Shown: positions 20,940-32,408 of the stretch, piece by piece | Position numbering within the stretch: the first letter of the stretch is position 1 | How the letters are laid out: each line of letters starts with the position of its first letter | Source of the DNA: Ciona savignyi | Lineage: Eukaryota > Chordata > Ascidiacea > Phlebobranchia > Cionidae | Direction: 5' to 3' | Assembly (NCBI GenBank): GCA_000149265.1 | Contig: CH003037.1 | Span: 167,495-231,494 of the forward strand | Length of the DNA stretch: 64,000 nt | Notes under the pieces: model-generated | What the model was told of the DNA's origin: nothing | Databases searched by the model: none | The model's input: the letters and a program-made list of their open reading frames with translations, nothing else | Position numbers and translations under genes: made by a program

Positions 20940-22239
20940 GGTCTACAGTAAAATCCGGAGTTTCAAAAAACTGACCAGGTAATCGTAGCGGCATGCCGAA
21001 AGCTAACTCAGCGCAGGAGCAGCCAAGATCCTGCTTAAAAGCGGCTCTCAAACCTAACATGACCCATGGTAAATCATTTAACCAGCCAGATTCACTCGAC
21101 CTTGACATTAAAGATGCCTTAAAAGTGCGGAAAAACCTCTCCGCAATTCCATCTGATTGTGGATGAAAAGCTGTCGTAAAGATTAACTTAGTACCAAGAA
21201 AACGAGCTAAGTCCGACCATAAACGTGATGTAAATTGGCTCCCTCTATCTGAAACAATTTGAGCTGGCGCGCCAAAGCAGGCGACCCAATGTAAGCAAAA
21301 TGCACGAATAACATTCTCTGCAGACATGTCCATTAATGGAACGGCAACAGGGAAACGAGAAAAGCGGTCAATGATCAATAACACATATCTATACCCCTCA
21401 CAGTTTGGTAAAGGGCCAGTCAAATCAATATGGACACTGTGGAAACGTTGGGACGGAACAGAAATAGTTTGAATCTTAGTATGCGTGTGACGATTTACCT
21501 TTGACTGCTGACAGTGTAAACATGCTTTAGCAAAATCGCGAATGTCAGCATTCATTCCATTCCACACGAAACGTTCGCCAATTAATCGCTGTGAACCACG
21601 AATACCGGGATGAGCAATTCCATGAAAATGGTCAAATACTTTACGTTTAAACACGGCAGGAACTAATGGACGAAACGACCCAGAAGAGATGTCTCCTAAC
21701 AGATTAATCCCATACTCGGGCAATAAACGTGTCTCTATCTGTAAACCCGAACGTGGCGAATACAACAACTCCATATCCTGAATGTCCCTATCGGACCCCT
21801 GCGCTGCCGCAAATTCAACGAAATCGATACCAGGCTCGTTGATGGTAAATACCGCGTTAACCTGTGGACGGGACAAGCAATCAGCAACGACATTATCTAC
21901 ACCTTTTACATACTCCATGTGGCAATTAAACTCTGCTATATAGCTCAAATGTCTACTCTGTCGCGGGGAAGCTGTTTCAAAACGCGTCTCGAACGCATGT
22001 ACCAATGGCTTATGATCAGTCACTATAGTGAACTCCCGCGCTTCCAGATAATATTTGAAATGTTTAATGGACTCAAATACAGCCAATAACTCTAAATCAA
22101 ATGCACTATACTTGCGTTCTGGAGAAGTTAGTGTTTTAGAAAAATAAGCCAACGGAGCCCAACCAGCGTCCAGTCTTTGTTCCAAAACACCTGCGACTGC
22201 TACCAAACTTGCATCCGTCACAAGTCTAGTCTCAGTCAC
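20848..22239 (-). pseudogene. Copy 1 RNase H and integrase
   Basis: The RNase H N-terminal block LVTDASLVAVAGVLEQ and IVTDHKPLVHAFETRF are followed by the integrase zinc-binding region (HFHGIAHPGIRG, CLHCQQSK) and the catalytic core (HIDLTGPLP, IVSDRGSQFTSRLW, FHPQSDGIAERFFRTFKASL). The enzyme inserts element cDNA into host DNA, with a 4-bp stagger in this family. The frame is separated from the upstream RT frame by one extra base near 22237 that is absent from copies 2 and 3. Confidence 0.9.
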
Positions 22240-24040
22240 CAGCGACAGGAAAAGACAATGTTATCTTACTGGCAATTAATCGCTTAACATCATGAAATGC
22301 CTTAATGGCTTCCTTAGTCCAAACGACCGGTGCAGACTTACTTGACTTGGGCGATACAAGAGCATTTAATGGCGCTAGAACAGTTGCACAGTCGTCAATA
22401 AACCTATGATAAAAATTTATACCGCCCAAAAACTGTCGCAAACCACGGACATCTAGCGGCCTGGGGAAATCAGACAACGCTTCGACTTTAGATTTAGGCA
22501 GAGTTAAACCGTCCTTAGATACGGTGTGACCCAAAAAATCAAGTGTCTCTACGCCAAAAATACACTTTTCTTTATTTAAAATTAGGCCAAACTCCAACAC
22601 GCGCTCAAACACAGCCAACAAATGCTCTACGTGCTGTTCCTTAGATTTCGAGAAAATAATAGCGTCGTCTATATAGTTGAAAATAAAATTCAAATCGCCA
22701 AAAATTTTGTCCACGAACATTTGAAATGTGGCCCCACTATTCTTTAAACCAAGAGGTAGACGCGTATACTCAAACAGTCCAATCGGCGTTAACATTGCTG
22801 TCTTGTGAATGTCTTCAGGCTTAACGGGGACTTGAAAATAACCCGATTTAAGATCGATTTTACTGAAGATAGTAGAGCCACTAAGGTTAGACGTTAAATC
22901 TGCCAATAAGGGAATGGGGTAACGGGAGGGGACTGTTTGCAAATTCAATTGGCGATAATCAACCGTAACGCGAAAACCATCGCCCTTTTTAACCAAGTGA
23001 AGAGGTGAGGCATAGGAGCTATTGGAAGGCCGAAGAATACCTTGTTTAAGCAGTTTAGATATTTCTTCCTTAGCTGCAGACAAACGCTCCGGATCTAAAC
23101 GGCGAACGCGTGACTTAATGGGATAACCAGTAGTTTCTAAAGCGTGGACAACATCATGCTTTACAGGGAGATTGAAACGTGACACATCGAACGCAGAAGG
23201 AAATAAGTCGGGGAAATGGTTGAAATCCGTCACATCTGCAGGCTTAACAATGTGACAGACTGGGCTATTGTGAACTGGGTCACAGGAAATGCCTGCTTCC
23301 TCAACATGTGGGCCGTTAGAATTTGCACATTTATTAACACGTGACTCCGAAAACGACTCGCCACGTGGTTTCGAAACACGTGGTGGAACAGATAAATATA
23401 CGCGTGGACCACTCATTTTAACACGCCGATTACGGAAATCGATAACGCAACCATAATGCTCCAGAAAATCAACGCCCAAAATCGGCAAACGCACATTTGC
23501 TATTTTAAAACGCCAATGAAAGACTCCACAATTAACCAAATCAATCTCTAAATATTCATTACCAAAACACTCTATTTCAGTATCGTTCAGTGTGACCAGT
23601 TTAGATTTATTCGAGCAAAACAAGGAGTTAACGTTATCTCTCACAGGCACTATAGAAATCTCGGACCCCGTGTCAATTAAAAAATTAAGCTTATTTCGCC
23701 TGTCAAAAACACGCAACAATCGACTAGACGAAAATTTATCTAAAGAAAAATGAGGTATAGGTCGCATACAAGAGGCAATAGAATAGGCACGCTTATGAGG
23801 AATCCTACTCAGAAACGTGCGTGTTTTTGAAAATTGATTCCAGTTACAGGGACCGTCGCAGCCCAAGGCATCGTTACCATAACGCTGGTGTCGATAACAC
23901 AATCTTTGACCACGAGGAAAATCGCCACGTGGCCCACGAGGAACAAATTTGCGTGAATTATAGCCACGCCCAAACTGCGGTCTATAGCGGAAAACGTGGT
24001 CTACTGGGGAAAGAAACCGCTCGACAAACCGGCTCTGCAA
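22232..24040 (-). pseudogene. Copy 1 gag C-terminus, protease and reverse transcriptase
   Basis: Contains the CHCC motif, the aspartic protease site FLIDTGSEISIVPV and RT blocks FRVTVDYRQLN, KIDLKSGYFQVPV and the catalytic FNYIDDAIIFSK. It is the same frame as the single long ORF in copy 2. It is detached from gag by two extra bases near 23990 and 24110, each seen only in this copy. Confidence 0.9.
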
Positions 24041-24099
24041 GCGAACTTAGCTTAGACTTCGACGCAACAATCAAACTTTTAACATATTCAGTCAATTTG

Positions 24100-25050
24100 T
24101 CAATACGCTCGCTCCACAGATTTGTTAACTAACGCCTGCCTTTGGAGCTCTGCCGACAAATCTTTTTCTTGCCCAAAGTCTTGCGAAATATCGTCCGCTA
24201 AATCTGCCAACTTATTTAACTCGAGATCTGCTCTGGACCGCAAAATAATGCCAATATTCGGAGGGACGGATTTAATTAACTTTTGACGAATAATTCTATC
24301 ACCAAGGGACGAATCACGATGAGCTCCTAATTTCGCGCGCAACTTATGTACGAATTCACTCGGCGAATAATTTCCCAAGTCGCGCGTTTCGAGAAAAGAA
24401 TATAAATTTTGTTCGTTACTACGGGTAAACTTACGGATCACAGCGTTTTTAAGGTCGCTGTAAGGAGTGGCAGAGCTGGGATTTATTACGAAATGTATCT
24501 TTTCGATAACCTCGTCGCTTAGGGCAACAATGGTCGCATCAAACTTGTCCCTTTCGCTAGTTACGTTTTCTTTTACAAACACGGTTTCCACATAGTCGAA
24601 CCAAAATGCTATAGAGTGACGCCAGATGGGCCGTAAATCTATTTTACTATTAGGACAAAAATAATCGGGTGGGTGGGCTGAGGAAAGTGGGACAATAGAA
24701 GGAAATAAAGGGCGTTCCATGGGGTATGTTGTGGGCGGTACATTATCTGGTCGATGCCGTCCAACACGGTCGTCTAAATCGAAGGGCGTGCCAAGACTAT
24801 CGGGTAACCCAAAGCAAGAAGCATTACTGACCTGCGCTGAACTGTCCGACGATTCTGGTGTGATGTGTCCGTTATCAAATGCATTTGCAAAGGTGACGCT
24901 TTGTGTCGTACTGGTCTGTGTAGGGCTGTGTCTTGGGTTCCTTCTGGGAAATAAATTGTTCAATGAAAATCCGCTTAACGCCATCTCTGTGCCAAGATTA
25001 GAATAACTATCTTGTACCAGTCCAACCAAACACATAGAACAGGAAATCAA
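24100..25050 (-). pseudogene. Copy 1 gag
   Basis: 316 codons. Ser/Pro-rich N-terminus, then capsid-like region with IWRHSIAFWFDYVETVF, FVINPSSATPYSDLKNAVI and LAAD-type helices (LELNKLADLADDISQDFG). This arrangement is common to Gypsy gag proteins of the CsRn1/Kabuki-like group. Truncated by a frameshift just before the CHCC region. The start at 25050 is supported by the same start in copies 2 and 3. Confidence 0.85.
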
Positions 25051-25573
25051 ACCAAGTTACGTTGGCCCGATACAAAAATAATTTTAACCATTAAATAAAG
25101 AGAAACCAAGTTAGTATATATTAACCCGAAATTATCAAATACCCACAACACAAATTAAAACTAATAAATATAAAGGACACTATACTGTCGATGACACGTA
25201 GAGACGATGATTCCTCGACCAACAGAGAAGATTCCAAGCGCACACAGAAAAGTCTCTCCCACGACGAATGCCAAACCTCGGATGAAAATTACTGCCAAAC
25301 CAATTGATGTCCAACTTGAAGGATTGATGCCAAACCTCGGAAGATTGTTCTCAGAACGATTGCGTTGCCAAACCTCAGAAAATTATTGCCAAAACTCGGG
25401 AAGATTGTTGATACCAACTTGAACGATTGAATCCAAAACTCGGATGGTTGATACCAACTTGAACGATTGAAGCCAAACCTCGGACGAATGATGCCAACTT
25501 GGACGATTGCGTTTCCCACAATTTTTCTTCGTTAATAGACTTGCGTGTTCCACACGTATTGGGTAGTCACCAC

Positions 25574-26108
25574 TGTAGGGGGTCGCCAATATATGTTTGT
25601 TAATTGTGCCTATTGCTTGACACTTGATCTGGTCAGATGATTCTCTGGCTGACCGTACTCAGTTAAATTTGACTCTCGCAATCCGACAACTCACGGAAGG
25701 GGCTTTTATTCTTGTTTATTAATAAGCTGACACAGTAAAGTACAAACAGTTCGAATAGTTCAATTTCGCTTTCATTAGTTGAATATGATCGGCTGCCGTA
25801 CAGTTAGACGTTGTTCTTATACTCTGATTTCTTTAGTCGAATCGTAGACTGACATATCATTAGACGTTTTTAGGCTGTCGTTTCGTTAAGCCACATGTTT
25901 AGAAATAATTCGTTAACACCACGTTTCAGAACAAGCGGATACGTGTACAAAAAAAGGCGGCATAACACGTGGTTCGTGAGAGAAGAATTATTCAGGAAAC
26001 AGAAGTTTCCTAAGCCGGATTACAGGCTGTATGTTAAAACAGTAAAACAAATCTGTACAATGCGTCCCAAAAGCAAATAATATAATACATAATGGCGAAA
26101 TTGCTACA
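25574..26108 (-). repeat. LTR (B-type), right end of copy 1
   Basis: 535 bp. B-type variants: TTAATTGTGCC and TTTAGAAATAATTC. On the minus strand it is followed at 25573 by GTGGTGACTACCCAATACG, the probable primer-binding site. Flanked on the right by AGCT. Confidence 0.9.
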
Positions 26109-26350
26109 AGCTACATCAATTGTATTGAGCAATTGAGGCGATTAACTTAGTAACAGTTAGGAGTTAAATCGTTAGATGTTTAAACGACATAGATTCCAGA
26201 TAAACTCTCAGTAATCGTCACATACAAAAGTGAAATAAACTTATATAGACAAGATTATTCGTCAGCTGCGGTAGTAATAGTTCAGTGATGACGCAATGTC
26301 AGCGCAAATATCGGCTTCGGCGATCATAAATCTTATGTGAACATATGAGG
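26109..26350 (-). repeat. LTR-like repeat 1 (partner at 28297-28518)
   Basis: Shares TTGTATTGAGCAATTGAGGCG, GAGTTAAATCGTTAGATGTT and AAGTGAAATAAACTTATATAG with 28297-28500, with gaps. On the minus strand the last motif reads CTATATAAGTTTATTTCAC, a TATA-like promoter core. This suggests two diverged LTRs or solo LTRs of one family. Confidence 0.6.
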
Positions 26351-26632
26351 TCGCTACAATCTCTATTAATCTAATTAATCAACTTTGCGACGGCTAAGAG
26401 TCAGCGCTAAGAGCTCTAATTGGCCATCTAAGCTTATCTCTGGGCTAGATTTTTTTGGAAATAAGTTTTCAACAGAACCGTACTCTGAAATGTGGTTTAT
26501 TAATTATTTCTATATCAGGCTAAGAAATCAGAACGTCATTTGTCCACCATTACCAATGCGATCAAAGCATTCATCGTTCAAGGAACATTGCCACTGAACC
26601 CCCATAACTGTTATTTATTATAGGATAGGATA

Positions 26633-26881
26633 GAATATTCATATTTATCCACGTGATTGGGCAAACCAAGGGGGTTAACACACTGGCAATCATCAAATCA
26701 CCTAGTGTGCATGGTGGATACGTTCCTTTAATTTGGCAGAACCCATTCATTTGCTGGGTTCAGGCAATGTCCGTTAAGTGCCTAGCCTAAGGACACAACC
26801 AATGAGCTAGCGACAAGTTCAGAATCTGCAACCTTTCGATTAAAAGGCTTCGCATTAAACCGCCAGACTAACCGGTCGGAG
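26633..26881 (-). mobile_element. tRNA-like SINE, copy 1
   Basis: About 250 bp, related to 30032-30325. Read on the minus strand, the head is TCCGACCGGTTAGTCTGG with an A-box-like start and a weak B-box (GGTTGCAGATTC). The tail is TATCCTATCC. Shared internal blocks include ACCAAGGGGGTTAACACAC on the plus strand. Two copies with the same ends in one 6-kb segment support a SINE family. Confidence 0.65.
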
Positions 26882-27420
26882 GTAGGCTACATCCCGTCTG
26901 TGATATTAACCACACAATCGCACATAATATTACGTTATTTGGCTTTCATCAAACTCAATTTTAATGTCATCTTTAATTATTTTTACGGGCAATCGTCACT
27001 TACCTCGCGATTAGTTAATAAGGGATCTCTCACACAAGTGACCAACAGAAGCGCTAACCGTCGAGTAGCCTAACCGGAGTTACACCAGGTTGGGGCAGTG
27101 TTTGCTATTTTTTTGCCTAAAACTTAGCAAATTAGATGGAGACCAGTTTTGAGTCTGTGGGCTAAAAGACAACGCACTACTAACTCTTTAGCTATAGGTC
27201 AGACAAAAAACAAAAAGATTTCAGATTTAACTCATTTTATTGCTTTTTAATGAGTCTGGTCAACCTAAAGTCAAATGTTTAGTAAAACACAATAAAGGAA
27301 TTTAGATAAACACATTTAGCTTACCGTATGAGAACTACTTTACTAGGTGAATTCGACATCATCTATAGCAGTAAAACTCGTATCTAAATTTTACATTTGT
27401 TAAGTGTCAAATATTAAGGT

Positions 27421-27612
27421 TTACAAATGCCTTATGGTGGGCTGAATTATAACTTTTTCTATTGACAAACACGCGGGTAAACCTGTCAAACGCTTATAGC
27501 ATTGGTGATGCTCACAATATCTGCCACGTCGACGGCCCCAATGAAAACTATAAGCGTCAATCTCAGCAAGAAGCACAAGGGCGAAGAGAATCAAGATTAG
27601 AACTTTATTCAT
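27421..27612 (-). CDS. Possible small secreted peptide exon
   Basis: Starting at ATG 27612 the product is 63 residues. It begins MNKVLILILFALVLLAEIDA, a textbook signal peptide with probable cleavage after Ala, then a short basic, Trp/His/Cys-containing stretch (WGRRRGRYCEHHQC). TTTTTTTGCAG directly precedes the ATG, so a splice acceptor, cis or SL trans-splice, abuts the start codon. A possible donor, GACAG/GTTTAC, lies near 27474, so the last ~17 residues may be intron read-through. I do not recognise the mature peptide. It could be a host first exon or chance. Confidence 0.4.
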   Translation of the reverse strand: MNKVLILILFALVLLAEIDAYSFHWGRRRGRYCEHHQCYKRLTGLPACLSIEKVIIQPTIRHL

Positions 27613-28296
27613 CTGCAAAAAAATGTTTTTATGTTCAAGATAGGTCTACCTTCGAGTAAAATAATTATGAAAACTTGCCTTTGCATAGGCGAAGTCTTTC
27701 AGTCTGTCTATAGAAGTAGTTTTAAAAATGCTTTTGACTTTCCTGAGTGCTTTAACCGAAGTAACTAACTTCCCGTTTCTTATTATCTAATAACTTCCTT
27801 TTCAACTACCGAGACTGTTCCTTACCATAGGAAGAAATCAGCAGTTAAGTGATTGTACATTAGGCTAAAAACAAAAACCATGGCGTTCTTTAATTTTCTA
27901 CTTGTTAATTAGTTTAATTTAAACAGAAACCTCGTTATTTTGAACTTAGGACACAATGCACAAAATACACTTAGTGTAAGTTGCCTGAATCCAAAAGTTG
28001 AATGTTTTAAACAAAACCTGTATCATCGTATTCAACATCATTGGATTTTGACACGAGTTATGTGACAATAAACATAATAATTATGTAGAGAGCCGTTGCA
28101 GGTCGCTGCCTATTTCGCTAGATTGTTCCTTGTAGGCATCCAGGTAAGCCGGTTACAACACCTGATGCGATCTGCGATTCCCTACGCGCTATCTCGACTC
28201 TCGGAGGTGCGCTAATTAATTGAGGTTTTCTGTGTAAATGTCTCTTTGACTGATCTCCTGTAGTTCGCCGATAAACGCCTCAGTAGTTTTATAACA

Positions 28297-28518
28297 TTGG
28301 TTGTATTGAGCAATTGAGGCGAATAACTTATAACCAATTGCGAGTTAAATCGTTAGATGTTGCAACGATATAGATTTCAGATAAACTCTCAGTATTCTCC
28401 ACATACAAGAATATTACTTAATGCGTTAGGACTCTCTCGAGCAAAAGTGAAATAAACTTATATAGGCAAAGTATCCAGCAGCTGCGGTAACAATCGTAAA
28501 CCTAATAATAATATTTCA
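28297..28518 (-). repeat. LTR-like repeat 2, running into the assembly gap
   Basis: Partner of 26109-26350. It contains GCCTATATAAGTTTATTTCAC on the minus strand. It stops at the N gap; the SCAN/Gmr1-type gag on the far side of the gap is in the same orientation, so this may be that element's 3' LTR or an unrelated solo LTR. Its sequence does not match the LTR at 29744-30031, which argues against the first option. Confidence 0.5.
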
Positions 28519-28618
28519 NNNNNNNNNNNNNNNNNNNNNNNNNNNNNNNNNNNNNNNNNNNNNNNNNNNNNNNNNNNNNNNNNNNNNNNNNNNNNNNNNN
28601 NNNNNNNNNNNNNNNNNN
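28519..28618. other. Assembly gap (100 N)
   Basis: Exactly 100 N. It sits between the two halves of the segment separating the Gypsy copies, so continuity of 26109-28518 with 28619-32408 rests on scaffolding only. Confidence 0.99.
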
Positions 28619-29656
28619 CTCCCCCGCACTGCCAACCTGTTTAGCAGGGCTTCTAATTGAGGAACGGCATTTGCAGTCCTTCGCCAAATGTCCCGTCCGG
28701 TCACATATAAAACATCTCCTAATCATTCGACTAGCGTCACCTTTTAGCTGTGGGCACTCTCTCGCCGTGTGTCCGCGCTGTTTACAACTAAAACATTGCA
28801 CATCTGCCGGAGTATTCCACTGGTCCGACATCGTCCTTGAGGCACCTCTATTACCAGTTGACGACAGATTTCTGCTGTGTGCATTCAAAAACTGATCCGC
28901 TATCGTCGACAAACTGTCCAAAGATTTCGGCGCTTGTTCCCTCAAGTAGATCGAAAGTTCTTTCGGGCAGGTTTGAATAAATTGCTCCTTCACCAAAAGC
29001 GCACTAACCTCTTCCCATGACGTAGTAGAGCCTGACATCTCCACCCATTTTATCAAGTAATTGGTCAGACGAATGATGAATTGCTCGGAGCTCTCATCTT
29101 TTTCGGGCTTTGCTTCTCTGAATTTACAACGGTACCCCTCTTCCGTGAGGTCATATCGGTTCAACAATGCCTGCTTCAGCAGGTCGTACTCGACAGCAGC
29201 AGTATCTGACAATCTAGAATAAACGTCTAGCGCTCTACCAGTTAAAAGGGCGCTTAAAGACGTAGCCCATTCAGATTTCTCCCATCTACTGCTCGTAGCG
29301 AACCTTTCAAATCGTAGCAAGTAGCTGTCAAGCTCGTCTTTGCCATCCACAAATGCCGGCAACCTCGGCGCTTTAGCCTTTCCGGCAACACCTACAGCAG
29401 GTGGGCTCCTCGTAGCGTTTACCTCAGCTATTTGCAACTCGATTTTCCTTAGGTTTAACTGATATTCCCGTTCGGCTTGCATTTTACGTTCCTCAGTCTC
29501 GCGTTCGGCTTGAACTTTACGTTCCTCTGCCTCACGCGCTTCACGTCTCTCCCTACTTCTTTCCTCGCGCTCTATTGCTTGTTGTTCGCTAATAAATCTC
29601 AGCAGCGCTTCATCTGCCAACCCCAGTTGCTTACCAGCTTCGATTAACTTTTCCAT
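28619..29656 (-). pseudogene. SCAN/Gmr1-type Gypsy gag, truncated by the gap
   Basis: The most family-like start is the ATG at 29656 (MEKLIEAGKQLGLADEAL). A charged coiled-coil follows (REEREE-type, about residues 25-75), then the capsid/SCAN-like core (DELDSYLLRFERFA, LLTGRALDVYSRL, YRCKFREAKPEKDESSEQF). Two CCHC knuckles close the visible part (CFSCKQRGHTAREC and CFICDRTGHLAKDC). This is the gag type from which the vertebrate SCAN domain is thought to derive. The frame runs into the gap; protease and pol are not visible. A primer site and LTR lie just upstream. Confidence 0.85.
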
Positions 29657-29723
29657 GTTAAACTGTTCTTTCTCTACTACAAACATTTAAATAGCACGAC
29701 AATACTTTTAAGGAATAATAAAT

Positions 29724-29741
29724 ATCCCGGACAGGCCCCCA
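29724..29741 (-). promoter_or_regulatory. tRNA-Pro-type primer-binding site
   Basis: On the minus strand TGGGGGCCTGTCCGGGAT lies two bases after the LTR end. It matches the familiar tRNA-Pro primer site TGGGGGCTCGTCCGGGAT except for a CT/TC swap. It primes minus-strand cDNA synthesis and supports the placement of the adjacent LTR and gag. Confidence 0.75.
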
Positions 29742-29743
29742 GA

Positions 29744-30031
29744 TGTCGCGTTTCAGGTCTTGATTCCTGATAGACGTGACTATTGTCGGTTACTAAACTC
29801 TAAAGGTCTGCAGTTATTCTTAAGCGCGATCAGAATAACACAAAGTTTACAACACTACCGCTCTGTTTACTGTACTTTTCCGAATGCCACGTTTCATGAA
29901 AAACATCAAAACGAACGACAATAACTTATGCATTGTGACGACACATAGCCACGGTAATAATTTGAAAAACAACGTTTTAAAGTAGGTTGCGCAATACAAA
30001 ACTTAATTACTGTACACTCTAGTTTGTGACA
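29744..30031 (-). repeat. 5' LTR of the SCAN/Gmr1-type element
   Basis: 288 bp. On the minus strand it begins TGTCACAAAC and ends AACGCGACA, giving TG..CA with short inverted ends. It is placed by the primer site immediately downstream. No second copy was found in the window. Confidence 0.65.
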
Positions 30032-30325
30032 GATAGGATATTCATGTTTATCCCCTCGAATGGCAAAACCAAGGGGGTTAACACACGGGCAATTGTCAGA
30101 TCACTTTGCGCCACCGTCGGGTTAACAAAGCTATTGCAGTGTGTTGTATACGATCCTTTAATTTAGCAGAACCCATTAATCCGCTTGGTTAATATCCGTT
30201 AAATGCCTCGCCCAAGGACATAGTCGACTAGCGAGCGATCAGTTTCGTACCGGCAACCTTACCTACACATACGGCAATGACGGCGAAAGGCTTCGCAATA
30301 AATCACCAGACTAACCGGTCGGACA
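30032..30325 (-). mobile_element. tRNA-like SINE, copy 2
   Basis: Diverged relative of 26633-26881 with the same head (TCCGACCGGTTAGTCTGG, minus strand) and the same TATCCTATC tail. It has extra internal sequence, and its B-box-like region reads GGTACGAAACTG. It abuts the LTR exactly at its tail end. Confidence 0.65.
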
Positions 30326-31216
30326 AAACAGCCGGAGTTGCATAAACCACTGGGTGGTGGTATTGAGAACAGGGACTAATCATTGGACCACTAGTGAGCG
30401 CAGAGAGCAAAAGCACTTGTAACAACATGATAGCTAACAATTACTTAAATGTGTGTTGGAAAACTAAAAATGATTCAATTTGGATAACCCATTGGATACC
30501 ACTGGGTTAAAGCAATGTAAAGTCACTGTATGCCAGCGTTTGGACCCTCTGTTCATAGCTCGTTGGTTATAGTAATGAGAAGTGGCTTGCTCAGGTACAC
30601 AGTTATACACCTCATGTCCACAGTCAAGTTGCTGGAGATATTGCAGTTAGTGGCTAATCAGAAATGACTTTTAATTTGGACGACTAATTGGATACTACTG
30701 GGTTGGAGCAATGTAATATGGCTTGCTCAGGTGCACAGTAATACACATTATGACCACAGTCGAGTTGCTGGAGACATAACAGTGTTTGTATAATCAGACA
30801 TGACTTTTAATTTGAAAGACTCATTAGATACCACTGGGTTGAAGCAATGTCAATTGGCTATTAAGGTGTGGAGTACTACAGCTCATGCCCACAGTCAAGT
30901 CCAATTACAGAGTGTGTGCATGAGTAGATGATCAAATAATGTCTATCCTCGTCATTGAGTGGAATAAAATCAATTTTCTCCCAAGTATTAAAACCAATGT
31001 TTTAATCAATTTTTAAAAACCCACCTTCAAATATTCATTTAATTCGATGCATTTTCTTGGGAAAAAATCGTTTATTAAATGTTCAGCCTCTTTAGTAATT
31101 TCTTCTTTAAAGGTTTTTACCTGTGAATTAAAGTTAATGAAGATATTACTGTGTGTTGATAGTTAGCCATTGCCCTTAATAAGAGTTTTATTTAGACAGC
31201 ACCAGGTGTTTGAATG

Positions 31217-31268
31217 ATACTTTACCTTTTCCGCCTAAGAACCGCAGGAAAAGGTAAAGTATCATCCT
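31217..31268. repeat. Perfect 19-bp hairpin
   Basis: ATGATACTTTACCTTTTCC is followed after a 14-base loop by its exact reverse complement GGAAAAGGTAAAGTATCAT. It is strong enough to be a transcript hairpin or a foldback scar. No terminator role is implied in a eukaryote. Confidence 0.85.
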
Positions 31269-31329
31269 TAGGTTCTCAACTGCAAAGTAATACACCTCTT
31301 GTCCAACCCATGAGATACCACTGGGTTAC

Positions 31330-31621
31330 GGTGCCTCTAAATACTACAGGATCGCTCGGAGCGGATGCCTCTAAATACTACAGAATCATTGGTGGAGCGC
31401 TTGGATTGCTATGAAAAGTAATTCTAATCCTGTCTCAAACACTAATCTCAACCCCAGAACTAACTTTAACCCCAACCCTAACATTAATATTATAATCTTT
31501 ATTTTAGTGAAAGAAGTTTTCTGTTTTTCTCCAAGGCTTTTGTGATTACGAAGTATAGTAAGCGATCCTGTATCCGAGTGATCCATACGCTCCAAGCAAT
31601 CCTGTAGTATTTAGAGGTAAC
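31330..31621. mobile_element. Short MITE inserted in the tandem repeat
   Basis: About 290 bp with inverted ends: CCTCTAAATACTACAGGAT at 31334 and its complement near 31595-31616. An internal extra direct copy lies at 31369. The tandem-repeat string TGGGTT lies on both sides (31322 and 31624), consistent with insertion into a repeat unit with a short target duplication. Superfamily not assigned. Confidence 0.6.
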
Positions 31622-31975
31622 TCTGGGTTGGAGCAATGTAAAAGTGGCTTGCTCAGCTGAACAGTAATACACCTCATGTCCACAGTCGAAATAGTGAAAA
31701 TATTACAGTGTGTGGATAATCAGACACGACTTTCAATTTGGACAACTTATTAGATACCACCGGGTTGGAGTAATGTAAAGTGGCTTGTTAAGGTGCACAG
31801 TAATACAGCTCATGTACACAGTCAAGTTGCTGTTGATATTACAGTGTGGATAATCAGGAATGCCTTTTAATTTGGACGATTCATTAGATACCACTGGGCT
31901 AAAGCAATGTAGAATGGCTTGCGTTTATACACCTCATGCACACAGCCCAGCACAGTGATACACCTCATGCCCAAA

Positions 31976-32408
31976 CACAGGTTAATGGTCCATCGCTTTG
32001 CCACTCGGCCAACGGTTGGCTTAATCTAATTTATATTCTTCCGTTGTATTGTAACGTTGTTTGATTGATTGAAGTGTACTAAAGAACATAGGCCTACAAA
32101 AACTACGACATATTTTAAATACCTGCTGCTTTAACTCTTTGTCTTTTATTTTCAATTCCATTATGTTTATTTATATTGTATTGAATAATGTATGTAAAAA
32201 TTAAGCGATTTACAGTAAAACTCCAACAAACCACACGATACTCAATGATCAAAAGTTTTTTGTACATAGAAATAAAATAAAACGCGGAAAGGCGGAATAT
32301 AAAAATGGAAAGCAAGTTTTGTTGATTAATTTTAAGGATTATACAACATATTAACCGAGAATATATTTGGTAAGTCTAGCTTAATAATATCTATGTGATG
32401 CAATAGCT
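31976..32408. other. AT-rich stretch without recognisable feature
   Basis: No ORF or repeat I can support. It ends in AGCT directly before the LTR of copy 2. Confidence 0.5.

Larger units (their letters stand above)
19318..26108 (-). mobile_element. Ty3/Gypsy (CsRn1-type) LTR retrotransposon, copy 1
   Basis: 6.8 kb with LTRs at 19318-19851 and 25574-26108. On the minus strand each LTR starts TGTAGCAATTTCGCC and ends CCCCCTACA. Gene order is gag, protease, RT, RNase H, integrase. No envelope-like ORF is seen. The gag CHCC motif (CYRHQRYGNDALGC) and 4-bp target duplications are typical of the CsRn1 clade. The flanks do not match each other: the left flank is AATT and the right flank AGCT. The two LTRs also belong to different sequence variants, so this copy is a recombinant or a misassembly. 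Confidence 0.9.
30460..31975. repeat. ~136-bp tandem repeat, interrupted
   Basis: Recurring blocks are GACTTTTAATTTGGACGA, ATACCACTGGGTT, AGCAATGTAAAGTGGCTTGC and CACCTCATGTCCACAGTC. Block starts near 30665 and 30801, and again near 31727 and 31862, give a period of 135-136 bp. About six units are recognisable at 30460-30950 and 31620-31975, with diverged sequence. The centre holds unrelated sequence plus a MITE. No coding potential is conserved. Confidence 0.8.

Noticed and set aside
30460-31975. CRISPR-like array
   Set aside because: Units are long, diverged and contiguous, with no short identical repeats separated by unique spacers. The genome is eukaryotic.
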